Source: Bacillota bacterium
GTDB taxonomy: Bacteria > Bacillota > Bacilli > Alicyclobacillales > SLC66
Assembly: GCA_026627155.1 (NCBI GenBank)
Contig: JAPNUJ010000026.1
Coordinates: 1 to 33,231, forward strand
DNA: 33,231 bases
Direction: 5' to 3'
Shown here: positions 1 to 8,270 of the stretch, one piece after another
Layout of the letters: every line of letters starts with the position of its first letter
How positions within the stretch are numbered: position 1 is the first letter of the stretch
The notes under the pieces: model-generated
What the model was told of the DNA's origin: nothing
Database searches by the model: none
The model's input: the letters and a program-made list of their open reading frames with translations, nothing else
Position numbers and translations under genes: made by a program

Positions 1-29
1 GGAGCAGGAGAGGGTTATTTGCCTCTCAA

Positions 30-1850
30 CTAAGCAGGTAAAATGTGATACCCAGAAATCCCTTGTTCTCCTCCCAACTTCAGGACCACCCCCTTGGCAT
101 ACCCCTGCGCCAGCTCGTAGGGGTCATCCGCCAAGGGGGCCCCCGACAACCAATTGGCGCAGATCCGCCGCCACTGACTGTCACGCGCCTCTCGCAACGT
201 GTCGAGTTGAGTCTCGTCGGGAACGTCCCCCGCGATCTGCAAGTCGGCCAGTTCTTCCGTCAACCGAGTCAGCACCTCGTTCGCCTTGGTGACCGCAGAA
301 TCGGCCAGGGCCACTTGTTGTTGTGCCTCTCGCCACCACTGCTCGTACCGGTCGACGCTTTCGCGAAGCGGCCAGGCCTGCTGGACCAAAGCGCGCCAGT
401 CCCCCTTCCAGACGGGTTGTCGAGTCATCCGCTGCTCCAGATCGGCCTTCAAGCGATCGATCTCTCGGGCGTGATCCGAGAGTTCCTTGTCCAGGTCGCC
501 ATGTCGCAACGTCCTGGCCAGACAGCGCTTCAATTCTTCCACGTTCAGCCGATCGGGAAGTGCCTCCCGCTGCGCCTCGAGTGACTGCCAGAGCACCTCC
601 TGTTCCTGCAGCCGCTCGTCAGCCTGCGCGCGCTGGGCCTTCTTGGCCTGCCAGTCCTTGGCCAGGCGGGAGAGCACCTGTTCGCGATCTTCAGGCAAGC
701 GCCATAGAATGACATCCTCAAGTTCGCGCCCGGGTGCCAGACGCTGCAGCGAGCTGTCGACCTTCTGCCCGATCGTGGCCAGTTCGTGATCCAGCCCCGG
801 CAGTTCCTTTTGCTTCTTGGCCCGATACAGACTGAGTTCGTCAAGCAGTGTTTGAACGGTGGTCGCTTGCGCCAGCAAATCATCAGCTACGACAAGCTCG
901 GCCACCTGCGTTCGCAGACCATCCAACGCGGCGACTGCCCGATCCGCGTTTGTCTGCGCTTGCTCAAGTTCCCGCCACAGTGACTCAATGGCGGTGACGT
1001 CGGCTAGATCCATGACCGGTTGTTCTTGAAGACGGGCCCGGTCTGCGACGAGGCGCTTGCGCTCGGTCATCGGTTCCCAGATGCGGAGCAGGCGCTGAGC
1101 TGCCTGAATGTTGCGAGCCACCTCCTCGCGCTCACCGCAAAGCCTCTCTACGATCGCCCGCTCGGCTTCCAGTTGCTTTCGGGTCGCGTGCCACTTTTCA
1201 CCGCGCAACCCGCTTTGATCCGCTTCTTTTCGCGCAGCTCGCGCCTCGAGCCACGCCTGATTGAGGCGCTTGCGGGAGTTGCCCCGAAACGACGTGTCCA
1301 GCAGGTCTGTCGACTGTTTCGTCAGGCTGTCCAGCAATCGCTGCAAATGCGCGATGCCCCCGCCAGCCTCAAACAGAGAGATGCCAGCGTGCCCTCCCGA
1401 CTGCAACAGCCCTTGCCCCCCTGAGCGCAGCCGCTCGTGGTCAAATCCGAAGAGCAAGTGAAAGCGCTCGCGATCATAGCCCCCTAGCAAGTTCACGAGC
1501 ACATCTTCCGTGACGCCCGCCATGGTCCCCTCAGACAGGATCAGCTGGGACCGCGATTTCTTGCGTTCGATCAGCAATTCACGGCCGTCAGGGGCTTCCA
1601 AAACGCCGACAATCCGAGCGCTCGGCGCCGTGTACAGATCGCGCAGCGGTCCCGCCAGCGACTCCTCGCGACCCGCGCGTGCTTCCAGCTTGCCGCCAAA
1701 CAGCAAGTCGAGCATGACCTGGAGCAGCGTGCTTTTGCCCGTTTCGTTCGGTCCGTAAAGGACGTGACAGCCCGTCATGCGGCGTCCAAAATCGACATCA
1801 CGATCCTCATAGTGCAAAACGGAGCGCAGGCCAATCTGGCGAATTCGCAC
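30..1850 (-). CDS. yhaN: Rad50/SMC-like ATPase YhaN, C-terminally truncated
   Basis: This is the N-terminal part of a YhaN-type AAA ATPase, partner of the YhaO nuclease and by analogy with SbcC/Rad50 a DNA-end processing protein. The start is the GTG at 1850, preceded by a strong GGGAGGGG ribosome binding site and only one base after the yhaO stop, so the two are translationally coupled. Residues 33-41 (GPNETGKST) are a clear Walker A motif. From about residue 230 to 560 the sequence is Glu/Gln/Arg/Leu-rich, as expected for one long coiled coil. The frame ends at 606 residues, whereas family members have about 950 or more, so the returning coiled coil, signature motif and Walker B are missing. 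The last 30 or so residues do not look like YhaN and the terminal 60 bases are less GC-rich, which suggests an insertion or rearrangement at the window edge. The protein is probably inactive. Confidence 0.8.
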   Translation of the reverse strand: MRIRQIGLRSVLHYEDRDVDFGRRMTGCHVLYGPNETGKSTLLQVMLDLLFGGKLEARAGREESLAGPLRDLYTAPSARIVGVLEAPDGRELLIERKKSRSQLILSEGTMAGVTEDVLVNLLGGYDRERFHLLFGFDHERLRSGGQGLLQSGGHAGISLFEAGGGIAHLQRLLDSLTKQSTDLLDTSFRGNSRKRLNQAWLEARAARKEADQSGLRGEKWHATRKQLEAERAIVERLCGEREEVARNIQAAQRLLRIWEPMTERKRLVADRARLQEQPVMDLADVTAIESLWRELEQAQTNADRAVAALDGLRTQVAELVVADDLLAQATTVQTLLDELSLYRAKKQKELPGLDHELATIGQKVDSSLQRLAPGRELEDVILWRLPEDREQVLSRLAKDWQAKKAQRAQADERLQEQEVLWQSLEAQREALPDRLNVEELKRCLARTLRHGDLDKELSDHAREIDRLKADLEQRMTRQPVWKGDWRALVQQAWPLRESVDRYEQWWREAQQQVALADSAVTKANEVLTRLTEELADLQIAGDVPDETQLDTLREARDSQWRRICANWLSGAPLADDPYELAQGYAKGVVLKLGGEQGISGYHILPA

Positions 1851-1851
1851 C

Positions 1852-3105
1852 TTAGCGTTCCCCTCCCTGCAGCAGGCTGATGAGAAGTTGGCGCGCATCG
1901 TCCAGAAGCGGAGCAACGTCCTCCGCGCCCGTCACCCAGGCCACCCCGCTGTCGCGCGCCGGCGTTCCAAGGCGCGTCTGAATCTTCGTGATCTCCGTCA
2001 CGTACTCGTCGATCCACTCTCGATCCTGCGCACAGGCATCCGCGGTGTTCAGCAACGCATGCAAGGCATCCGTTTGCCCCGATTCGACGGCCGCTTGGGA
2101 AGGCGGTGTCGTCGTCCATTTGACCTTTTCGATCCAGAGCCGATCCCCCACAGCATGCGCCGCCGCATTGGTCACTTCGGCCGTGTACCGTTCGGACTCT
2201 TGCAGCAGTCGCCCGTGAAGACGGGTCGCGCCGTAGCAGACGACACGCATGGCGAGCGGGTACCCCGGGTGGGTTGCCGCCACGCGATCGATGGCGGCGC
2301 ACACGCTTGCGAAAAACGTCAGGTCATCCTCGACGCCTGTCAGGTCCACCTCACACAAAACCCAGCGCAATACATCCAGCCACACCGGTTCCAGCCGTAC
2401 GTCGGTGCCGTCCACCGTAACCCGGGTGCAGCCCTTTTCTCCTGTCTCCCGGATGTGACGGCCCTGCAGGTTTCCCGAGTAGACCACGTAGGGACGCTCA
2501 TGCACCACCTCACGCTTGTGAATGTGACCGAGTGCCCAGTAGTCGTAGCCTTTGGCCACAAGATCATCCAGTCGACAAGGCGCATAAGGCTCGTGTCCCT
2601 CTTGCCCCTCGAGTCCCGTGTGCAGGATGCCGATATTAAAGAAGCCGGGCAGCGCATCAGGGTACGCGAGCGCAAGGTTCTGGTCGACCACGCGCTGCGC
2701 AAACCCTTGGCCGTGCAGCGCCACGTTCAACTCCGGAATCGTATAGGTCTCAGGGGCCCGCACAGAAAATTCCTTTACATTGCTTGGCAACACGAGGCTG
2801 CGCGTGATGCTGCTCGCCGCATCGTGATTGCCGCGAATCAGGAACACCGGAATCCCAGCCGACTGCAATCTGGCCATACTGGCACTGAAGTACAGCCCGG
2901 TCGAGTAGTCCTGCCAGTCGCCGTCATAGACGTCTCCTGCAATCACCAGAAAATCGACGGGGTCGCGCAGACAGAGATCGACAAGATTACTGAGCGCGCG
3001 CCGGGTGGCTCCGCGAATCTGTTCCAGTGGAGCATCCGGACGCGCCGACAACCCCCGCAACGGGCTATCGAGGTGCAGGTCGGCACAGTGAATAAAGGTG
3101 AACAT
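1852..3105 (-). CDS. yhaO: YhaO-type metallophosphoesterase (DNA repair exonuclease)
   Basis: A 417-residue calcineurin-like phosphoesterase of the SbcD/Mre11 class, close to the length of Bacillus subtilis YhaO (about 408). The metal-binding motifs are in the canonical order: Asp9 and His11 (ADLHLD), Gly57-Asp58 (GDVYDG), Asn94-His95 (GNHD), His162 (ILHTG) and GHIH at 193-196. These normally hold two Mn ions for nuclease activity on DNA ends. The start is the ATG at 3105, with AGGAAGGA about 10 bases upstream; the open frame extends 70 codons further but that part lacks family similarity. It lies 35 bases after the hydrolase gene and abuts yhaN, so the three form one minus-strand unit. Without an intact YhaN the nuclease may lack its ATPase partner in this strain. 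Confidence 0.9.
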   Translation of the reverse strand: MFTFIHCADLHLDSPLRGLSARPDAPLEQIRGATRRALSNLVDLCLRDPVDFLVIAGDVYDGDWQDYSTGLYFSASMARLQSAGIPVFLIRGNHDAASSITRSLVLPSNVKEFSVRAPETYTIPELNVALHGQGFAQRVVDQNLALAYPDALPGFFNIGILHTGLEGQEGHEPYAPCRLDDLVAKGYDYWALGHIHKREVVHERPYVVYSGNLQGRHIRETGEKGCTRVTVDGTDVRLEPVWLDVLRWVLCEVDLTGVEDDLTFFASVCAAIDRVAATHPGYPLAMRVVCYGATRLHGRLLQESERYTAEVTNAAAHAVGDRLWIEKVKWTTTPPSQAAVESGQTDALHALLNTADACAQDREWIDEYVTEITKIQTRLGTPARDSGVAWVTGAEDVAPLLDDARQLLISLLQGGER

Positions 3106-3140
3106 CCAACCACGGTCCTTCCTCGCTGGTCCTAGACGGG

Positions 3141-4037
3141 TCAGCCCCGCCCTGTCAGATGCTTGGCCATCCAGGCATGCACGTCGGCGACTCGATCGGC
3201 GTACAGTGTCAAGTGCCCATCCTGCGCAGAGAGCCGCGCGTCCGCGTCGATCATGTGGCGCGCGAGCCACTGCCCGTGCGACAGCGGCACCATCAGGTCT
3301 TGCTCGCCCTGCCAAATCTGAAGCGGCGACTGGATCGCGACCGGATCAAATCCCCAAGGCTTGACGAAAGCCAGATCGTCATCGATCCACCCATGAAGTC
3401 CATCCCGCGCCCCTCCGAGCATGAACGTCGTGATCTCGCGCCCCAGGTCGCTAGCCAAAACCGCGCGATCGGGCCCTGAGAGCAACGAGCCCATCGCCTC
3501 GGTCAGTCCGTCCACATCGGCGTCGCGAAGCGACGAGGCTTGTGCCTCGAGATACGCCGTGATGGCCTGTTCCCCCTGCGCGGCTGCACTGAATTCGTCG
3601 ATGTTGTCTTGCCCCATCCCGTCGAGAAAGTCTAGCCCAACCGCATCAAATGGCGCCGGTCCAGCCAAACTGGCTACGGCCACGACCCGTTCTCCCAGAA
3701 GCGCCCCACAGGCCAATGCGTGCGGGCCCCCTCCGGATATCCCCCATGTGGCAAAGCGCTCGACTGCCAGCGCGTCGGCTAGCTGCGCTGTATCACTGGC
3801 TGCGGAGGCCACCGAACGGCCGAGATCCCGCGTGGACCGACCGTAGCCGGGGCGCGCGTAAGTAATCAGCCGCAAACCACGCGCGAGTGCGTCGCGCCTA
3901 TGTTCGGTCAGTAGGGCCAGCGCAAATGGCGTGCCATTATGAACCACGACAGCGGGTGCATGAGGGTCGCCAACCTCCGCGACCTCGAGCAGACGGCCAT
4001 CGGACAGGGCAAGCAGATGAAGCGTGGGCGTCGTCAA
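3141..4037 (-). CDS. alpha/beta-hydrolase fold protein
   Basis: A 298-residue soluble alpha/beta hydrolase. The nucleophile elbow is GISGGG with Ser101, the acid is probably Asp247 (GEQDLMVP) and the base His275 (DGHLTL); HNGTP at 33-37 fits the oxyanion-hole loop. The Gly-rich elbow GxSGGGP and the cap region of about 70 residues after it resemble proline iminopeptidase-like or epoxide hydrolase-like members, but the substrate cannot be read from sequence. The start is a TTG at 4037, supported by GGGAGG eight bases upstream. It is the first gene of the unit with yhaO and yhaN; no functional link to DNA repair is evident, so co-transcription may be incidental. Confidence 0.82.
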   Translation of the reverse strand: MTTPTLHLLALSDGRLLEVAEVGDPHAPAVVVHNGTPFALALLTEHRRDALARGLRLITYARPGYGRSTRDLGRSVASAASDTAQLADALAVERFATWGISGGGPHALACGALLGERVVAVASLAGPAPFDAVGLDFLDGMGQDNIDEFSAAAQGEQAITAYLEAQASSLRDADVDGLTEAMGSLLSGPDRAVLASDLGREITTFMLGGARDGLHGWIDDDLAFVKPWGFDPVAIQSPLQIWQGEQDLMVPLSHGQWLARHMIDADARLSAQDGHLTLYADRVADVHAWMAKHLTGRG

Positions 4038-4088
4038 CGGATAAGCCTCCCTTTTCTCGTCCCTGCGCCTTCGGACAGGGACAAGCCC

Positions 4089-4116
4089 ATTGTCTAGTCG
4101 TTGTCAACACTGTCAA
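4089..4116 (-). promoter_or_regulatory. candidate sigma-A promoter for hydrolase-yhaO-yhaN
   Basis: On the minus strand a perfect -35 TTGACA (4116-4111) is followed after 16 bases by GACAAT (4094-4089), a 4/6 match to the -10. It lies about 50 bases upstream of the TTG start at 4037. A second TTGACA copy overlaps the spacer. Confidence 0.45.
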
Positions 4117-4375
4117 CCTCGCACTACTCTCCATTGTACTCGTTCATGAGACGGCTTTCACACGTCACGCTGTCAGGACAGATCGTCTACAGGGTCTCCT
4201 GGCATACAAGTCTCTGGTGAAATGGCGCAAAAGAGGGGGGGGGGGCGTGGACGACCGTCTCACCGCTGGCGAGCCGAACGATTCGTTCGATGGGCATACG
4301 GGAGGAGTGTGTATGGATCGCAGACATGACGTTCAGTGACTACGGGGGAGCGCAACCACTCCTGCCCCGCAGCCA
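4117..4375. other. intergenic region with G11 tract and a 15-bp palindrome
   Basis: No gene is supported here. Two local features stand out: an uninterrupted run of 11 G at 4235-4245, and the hairpin-capable palindrome CGAACGATTCGTTCG at 4275-4289. The palindrome lies about 90 bases downstream of the crotonase gene (minus strand) but is not followed by a T-run, so it is not a convincing terminator. Confidence 0.5.
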
Positions 4376-5959
4376 CTACCACTCAGAAAATCGCGGTTCC
4401 CTGCGTTCGCGAAAGGCGCGTATGCCCTCCGCGTACTGCACACTGTCGAGCGACTCCGCCACGATTTGCGCAAGTCGGGCGTCCTCGACATCGGTCCCGG
4501 CACAAAGCGCGTCAATCACAGCCTTGGACCCGCGGATCGAGTTTTGCGCACGCCGACTTAACAGCCTTGCATAATCCAGCGTGTACTCACGCAGATCCTG
4601 CGATCGCACAACGCGTGTGACCAACCCAAAACGCAGTGCCTCGACGGCCGTCAAGCGCCTCGCCGAGAAAAGGATATCTTTGGCCCGCGATGGGCCCACC
4701 AAGTCCAGCAGGCGCTTGGTCTCGATCACATCATACACAAAGCCGAGCCGCGCGGGTGGGATTCCGAATGTGGCATCCTCATCCGCAAACCGCAAGTCAC
4801 AGGCGATGGCAATCTCCATACCACCACCTATGCAAGCCCCTGAGATCATGGCGATCGTGGGTTTGTGAATCTCGCGCAAAGACTCGACGGCCTGACGGAC
4901 GACAGCGTTATACGTCCGATTGGCCAGCGAGTTGGCGCGTTCGACAGCAAACTCCGCGATGTCCCCACCCGCGCAAAAGGCGCGGCCATCGACACCCCGC
5001 ACAATCGCCATATAAACACCTGGCGATTGCTGCACAAAGGCGCATGCTTCGACGAGCCTGCGCCACATCGACAGCGTCATCGCGTTGCGCTTGTCTGGTC
5101 GATTCATCACAATCTCCGCAATTCCATCCGTGACCTTTACATAAAGCGAGTCCAGAGGCGTCCCGATGCCTTTCGCGCAGGCCGAAACGTCAACCTCGAC
5201 CAGTTCGCCCACGTCTCTTGCAACGCGCTCCGGGACGTCGACCCGGTCGACGTCCACGTCCTGGAAGCGAGACGCGCCAGTCGTAACCACCTGGACTTGA
5301 TGCGCTGTCTCCAGCACCTCCCGGACGTCTTCGGGTGGATCAAGCACCTCGATCGCATCGCGCACCCCGGCGGTCACCTCCAGCACCTCTCGCACCGCGA
5401 CGGGGTTGATGGCATCCATAAGGGTCGGGCGATACTCCATGAGCCAACAGTCGTGCCACGCCCCTTCATGCAATTCCCGCGCCGGCAGGACTTTTATCGG
5501 GCGAAACCCACACCGTTCATACACATGAATGGCCCGCTTGTTCTCCACACGCGGATCGACGACGACGAGCTCAGCACCGTGCGTCTGCGTCAGCCAGCCC
5601 ACGACAGACGCGACGAGGACCGTCCCGATCCCGCATCCCCAAAGATCTGGCTCGCCGATAAACTGATCCATCCCGTACGCTGTGATTCCCTCGGGGTAGC
5701 CGTATACCATGCGTTCCCCATCGCTGATGGGATACACCTGCAGAAAGCCCACGGGCCGCTCCTGCCAAAATACGAGACAGCGCTGCACACGCTCCTCGGC
5801 GTCAAGAAAATAGTGTGTTCGCACCTTTTGCAGATCGTGTGGACGATCACGTCCCTCGTACCAGCGGAGCAGTCTGGGATCACTGAGCCAGCGGACGAGC
5901 ACCGCCTCATCACCCGACTCGAGTGAACGCACAGACAGTTCCCCGCTTGCAAACAACAT
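4376..5959 (-). CDS. GNAT acetyltransferase / enoyl-CoA hydratase (crotonase) fusion
   Basis: One 527-residue frame carries two enzyme families. Residues 1-178 form a GNAT domain of the AAC(6')/siderophore-type class, with the acetyl-CoA loop near 107-113 (WGCGIGT) and the typical late strand VYERCGFRP at 146-154. Residues 272-527 are a crotonase: GRAFCAGGD (325-333) and GACIGGGME (374-382) form the oxyanion hole. The Glu of classical hydratases equivalent to rat E144 is present (Glu382), but the E164 position is Pro402, so straightforward hydration is doubtful. Residues 179-270 link them in an acidic, Val/Asp/Glu-rich stretch with two VREVLE copies; I see no internal start with a ribosome binding site there. 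The ATG at 5959 has GAGGAGG upstream, overlapping the pepF stop, so it is coupled to pepF. Confidence 0.8.
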   Translation of the reverse strand: MLFASGELSVRSLESGDEAVLVRWLSDPRLLRWYEGRDRPHDLQKVRTHYFLDAEERVQRCLVFWQERPVGFLQVYPISDGERMVYGYPEGITAYGMDQFIGEPDLWGCGIGTVLVASVVGWLTQTHGAELVVVDPRVENKRAIHVYERCGFRPIKVLPARELHEGAWHDCWLMEYRPTLMDAINPVAVREVLEVTAGVRDAIEVLDPPEDVREVLETAHQVQVVTTGASRFQDVDVDRVDVPERVARDVGELVEVDVSACAKGIGTPLDSLYVKVTDGIAEIVMNRPDKRNAMTLSMWRRLVEACAFVQQSPGVYMAIVRGVDGRAFCAGGDIAEFAVERANSLANRTYNAVVRQAVESLREIHKPTIAMISGACIGGGMEIAIACDLRFADEDATFGIPPARLGFVYDVIETKRLLDLVGPSRAKDILFSARRLTAVEALRFGLVTRVVRSQDLREYTLDYARLLSRRAQNSIRGSKAVIDALCAGTDVEDARLAQIVAESLDSVQYAEGIRAFRERREPRFSEW

Positions 5960-5971
5960 GTTGGTTCCTCC

Positions 5972-7813
5972 TCAGCTCTTGGCTGTCAACTCAAGAAACT
6001 CGGTCGCATCCTGCACGGCAAGCAACACCGCGCTCTCCCAGAAGTCCGGCTTGGCCAGGTCGACGCCCAAGTGCTTCTGCGCCAGGTCCTCGACGCGCAT
6101 CCGACCCGTGTCGCGCAAAAGCGCCACGTAGTTGTCGGCAAAGCTCGGTCCCTCTTCCAGCGCTCGTGCATAGAGCCCGTTGCTAAACAGAAAGCCAAAC
6201 GTGTACGGAAAGTTGTAAAACGGCACGCCCGTGTTATAAAAGTGCTGCTTGGACGCCCAGAAATGCGGATGATACTCGTCGAGCGCATCGCAAAAGGCCT
6301 CCTTCTGCGCGGCCAACATCAATGCATTCAACTCGTCGACACCGACGAGGCCATGGCGCCGACGGTCGTACAGGCGCGTCTCAAACAAAAAGCGCGCGTG
6401 AATGTTCATGAACATCGTGGCGGCCTGCTGCACCTTGTCCTCGAGCAATGACGTGCGCTCCTCCACACTGTCCGCCTGACGCACCGCTGCATCCGACACG
6501 ATCCGCTCCGCGAGTGTCGAGGCCGTCTCCGCCACATTCATAGCATAGCCCTGCGCCAAGACTGGCAAACCACGCATCACGGATTGATGGTAGGCATGAC
6601 CCAATTCGTGTGCCAGTGTCGATACGTTGCCGAACGTCCCTGCGAACGTCATGAACACCCGCGTCTGCCCGGCTGCCGGAAAACTCGTACAGTAGGCGCC
6701 CGTCCCTTTGTCCGCGCGATCTTGCGACTCGACCCAGCGGCTGTCGATGGCCTGCCTGGCGAACGCAGCCATCGCTGGGCTAAAGGTTGCGAATTGGCGG
6801 ACCACAAAATCCGCGCCTTGATCATAGGTGAAGGTGTCCGAGCCGGATGGCAGCGGTGCCGCCACGTCATGCCAACTGAGTCTCTCCACGCCGAGCAGTT
6901 GCGCCTTGCGACGCAAGTAATCGACGAACGGCGCCTTATGGCGATTGATCGCAGCCCACATCGCATCGAGCGTCTGCGCCTGCATGCGGTTGATCTCGAG
7001 TGGCTCATGCAGGACCTCCGTCCAGCCACGTTGTTTGTAGAGCGCCAGTCGATAGCCCGCGATATGATTCAGCGTGTCAGCACAGAGATCCGCCTGGTTG
7101 GACCAGGCCGCTTCCCACTCGCGAAACACCGACGTGCGCACGGCCCGGTCCTCGTCCATCAACTTGTTGGCCGCCTGTCCCATCGACAAGGGCTCCGTGA
7201 TGCCGCCGTGCGTGAACGGAAGGGTCATCTGGCTGACGATGTTTTGATACAGACGCGACCAGGCTTGGTAGCCATCCACGCTGAGCGCCGACGCCAAGGT
7301 CTCACGCGCCGGATCCATCCGGTCTTTTGCGCGGCGTCGACGCTCGTCAATGACAAAACCGATCTCTGCCAAGGTCGGTTCGGCCAACAGCGCACGCCAC
7401 GCAGCATCAGGCAGCTCTGTCAACAAGGCATCCAGCGCGATCGCTACACGCGCCAACGAGGCCCCCATTTGACCTGCGCGCCCCGAAAGGAGTTTGGCCT
7501 TCGCATCCTTTGTGTCCTGACTGACCAGACAGCCGCAAAAGGCAGACACATCGCGAAGGCGCGCCTGCACAGCCTGCAACCGTTCAAAGATCTGACCCCA
7601 AAGCGACGGACTCGCGTCAGTGGTCATGCCCTGCACATCACTATGTAAGGTCTCGATATCGACTTCGACGCTGTCCATCTGCGCCACAAGCTCCGTCGAT
7701 TGACTGCCGCCCGGAAAGATACTGTCAAGGTCCCACACTGGATTCAGTGCCACGTCACTCATCCCTTTCAAACCGTCTTGTTTTGCGCCGGACGCCACCG
7801 AGGTCCGCGACAC
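5972..7813 (-). CDS. pepF: oligoendopeptidase F, M3 family metallopeptidase
   Basis: A 613-residue cytoplasmic zinc peptidase that cleaves medium-length peptides. The zinc site HELGH is at residues 402-406, and Glu429 (NVAETAS) is the likely third ligand. The length and the N-terminal alpha-helical lobe fit the PepF/M3B family. The chosen start is the GTG at 7813, with AGAGG seven bases upstream; an in-frame ATG at residue 18 has AAAGGG directly adjacent and is a weaker alternative. It is the first gene of a two-gene unit, with 12 bases before the GNAT-crotonase ORF. A long hairpin lies in its leader. Confidence 0.9.
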   Translation of the reverse strand: MSRTSVASGAKQDGLKGMSDVALNPVWDLDSIFPGGSQSTELVAQMDSVEVDIETLHSDVQGMTTDASPSLWGQIFERLQAVQARLRDVSAFCGCLVSQDTKDAKAKLLSGRAGQMGASLARVAIALDALLTELPDAAWRALLAEPTLAEIGFVIDERRRRAKDRMDPARETLASALSVDGYQAWSRLYQNIVSQMTLPFTHGGITEPLSMGQAANKLMDEDRAVRTSVFREWEAAWSNQADLCADTLNHIAGYRLALYKQRGWTEVLHEPLEINRMQAQTLDAMWAAINRHKAPFVDYLRRKAQLLGVERLSWHDVAAPLPSGSDTFTYDQGADFVVRQFATFSPAMAAFARQAIDSRWVESQDRADKGTGAYCTSFPAAGQTRVFMTFAGTFGNVSTLAHELGHAYHQSVMRGLPVLAQGYAMNVAETASTLAERIVSDAAVRQADSVEERTSLLEDKVQQAATMFMNIHARFLFETRLYDRRRHGLVGVDELNALMLAAQKEAFCDALDEYHPHFWASKQHFYNTGVPFYNFPYTFGFLFSNGLYARALEEGPSFADNYVALLRDTGRMRVEDLAQKHLGVDLAKPDFWESAVLLAVQDATEFLELTAKS

Positions 7814-7836
7814 GCGCCAACCTCTTCACTCTACCA

Positions 7837-7878
7837 CACTCGGGACACCTCTTTAGCGATCAGCTTGGCGCCCGAGTG
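7837..7878 (-). promoter_or_regulatory. leader hairpin upstream of pepF
   Basis: Arms CACTCGGG (7837-7844) and CCCGAGTG (7871-7878) are perfect 8-bp inverted repeats. In the minus-strand RNA the stem can extend to about 12 pairs with one bulge and one G-U. It sits just upstream of the pepF ribosome binding site. No T-run follows, so it looks like a 5'-UTR structure rather than a terminator. Confidence 0.4.
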
Positions 7879-7924
7879 CCTGTTCGGTGCAAACTGTCTA
7901 TGTTTCGTTTTTGTGAATTTACCA

Positions 7925-7953
7925 TTGCAAATCCATGAACCTCGTTGTACACT
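7925..7953 (+). promoter_or_regulatory. candidate promoter for the sugar ABC transporter
   Basis: TTGCAA (7925-7930), a 17-base spacer and TACACT (7948-7953) are each 4/6 matches to sigma-A elements. Transcripts from here would have a leader of about 310 bases before the GTG at 8271, including the structures described separately. Confidence 0.35.
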
Positions 7954-8053
7954 CCAACTACAAGTATTCAGTTAATTCGTTTCGCGAACTAAGCGCGTCG
8001 ATGCCTCTCCGCCCCTTCTCCATCACGGAAGATTTCCATGGGTGCGGTCTCAG

Positions 8054-8102
8054 GCGCTGATAAACGCGTTTGATCCCAGCGCGGAATCTGGCAGGGAGGT
8101 GA
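8054..8102 (+). promoter_or_regulatory. leader hairpin followed by a perfect anti-SD complement
   Basis: GCGCTG (8054-8059) pairs with CAGCGC (8077-8082). It is followed by GGAGGTGA (8095-8102), complementary to the full 16S rRNA 3' end. The only ATG nearby (8102-8104) overlaps it, so spacing is too short for efficient initiation. A leader peptide or ribosome standby site is possible; no recognised riboswitch class matches. Confidence 0.3.
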
Positions 8103-8166
8103 TGTCTGGCAGGCAACGGCCCATGAAGCGAACTGCCCGGGGAAACCGGCATCGGGACACGAAAAC

Positions 8167-8231
8167 GGAGTACGTCAACGAAGTACGACACCGAAGTACG
8201 ACAACCAAGTACGTCAACGAAGTACGTCAGG
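8167..8231 (+). repeat. five tandem 13-bp repeats in the ABC transporter leader
   Basis: Five consecutive 13-base units with exact period start at 8167, 8180, 8193, 8206 and 8219. The shared core is AGTACG followed by A/T, C, A; the commonest form is GAAGTACGTCAAC. The array ends 39 bases before the GTG of the binding-protein gene. The period is not a multiple of three, which argues against a coding repeat. Clustered binding sites for a regulator or an RNA-level element are plausible. Confidence 0.85.
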
Positions 8232-8270
8232 GGACGGTCGCCAGGCCATCCAACACAGGGGGTATACTCA

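Noticed and set aside
1888-3135. 415-residue plus-strand frame opposite yhaO
   Set aside because: Antisense shadow of a gene with all metal-binding motifs; no family features of its own.
5149-5425. Reading the GNAT-crotonase ORF as two genes
   Set aside because: No ATG, GTG or TTG with a suitable ribosome binding site occurs just before the crotonase domain, and no stop separates them. The frame shows no break by eye.
4865-5926. Long plus-strand open frame (353 residues) opposite the GNAT-crotonase gene
   Set aside because: It is antisense to two recognisable enzyme domains, has His/Arg-rich shadow composition and no good ribosome binding site.
6584-7648. 354-residue plus-strand frame opposite pepF
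   Set aside because: Antisense to a complete M3 peptidase and without recognisable motifs.
8167-8231. CRISPR-like array
   Set aside because: Units are contiguous 13-mers without spacers and there are no cas genes.
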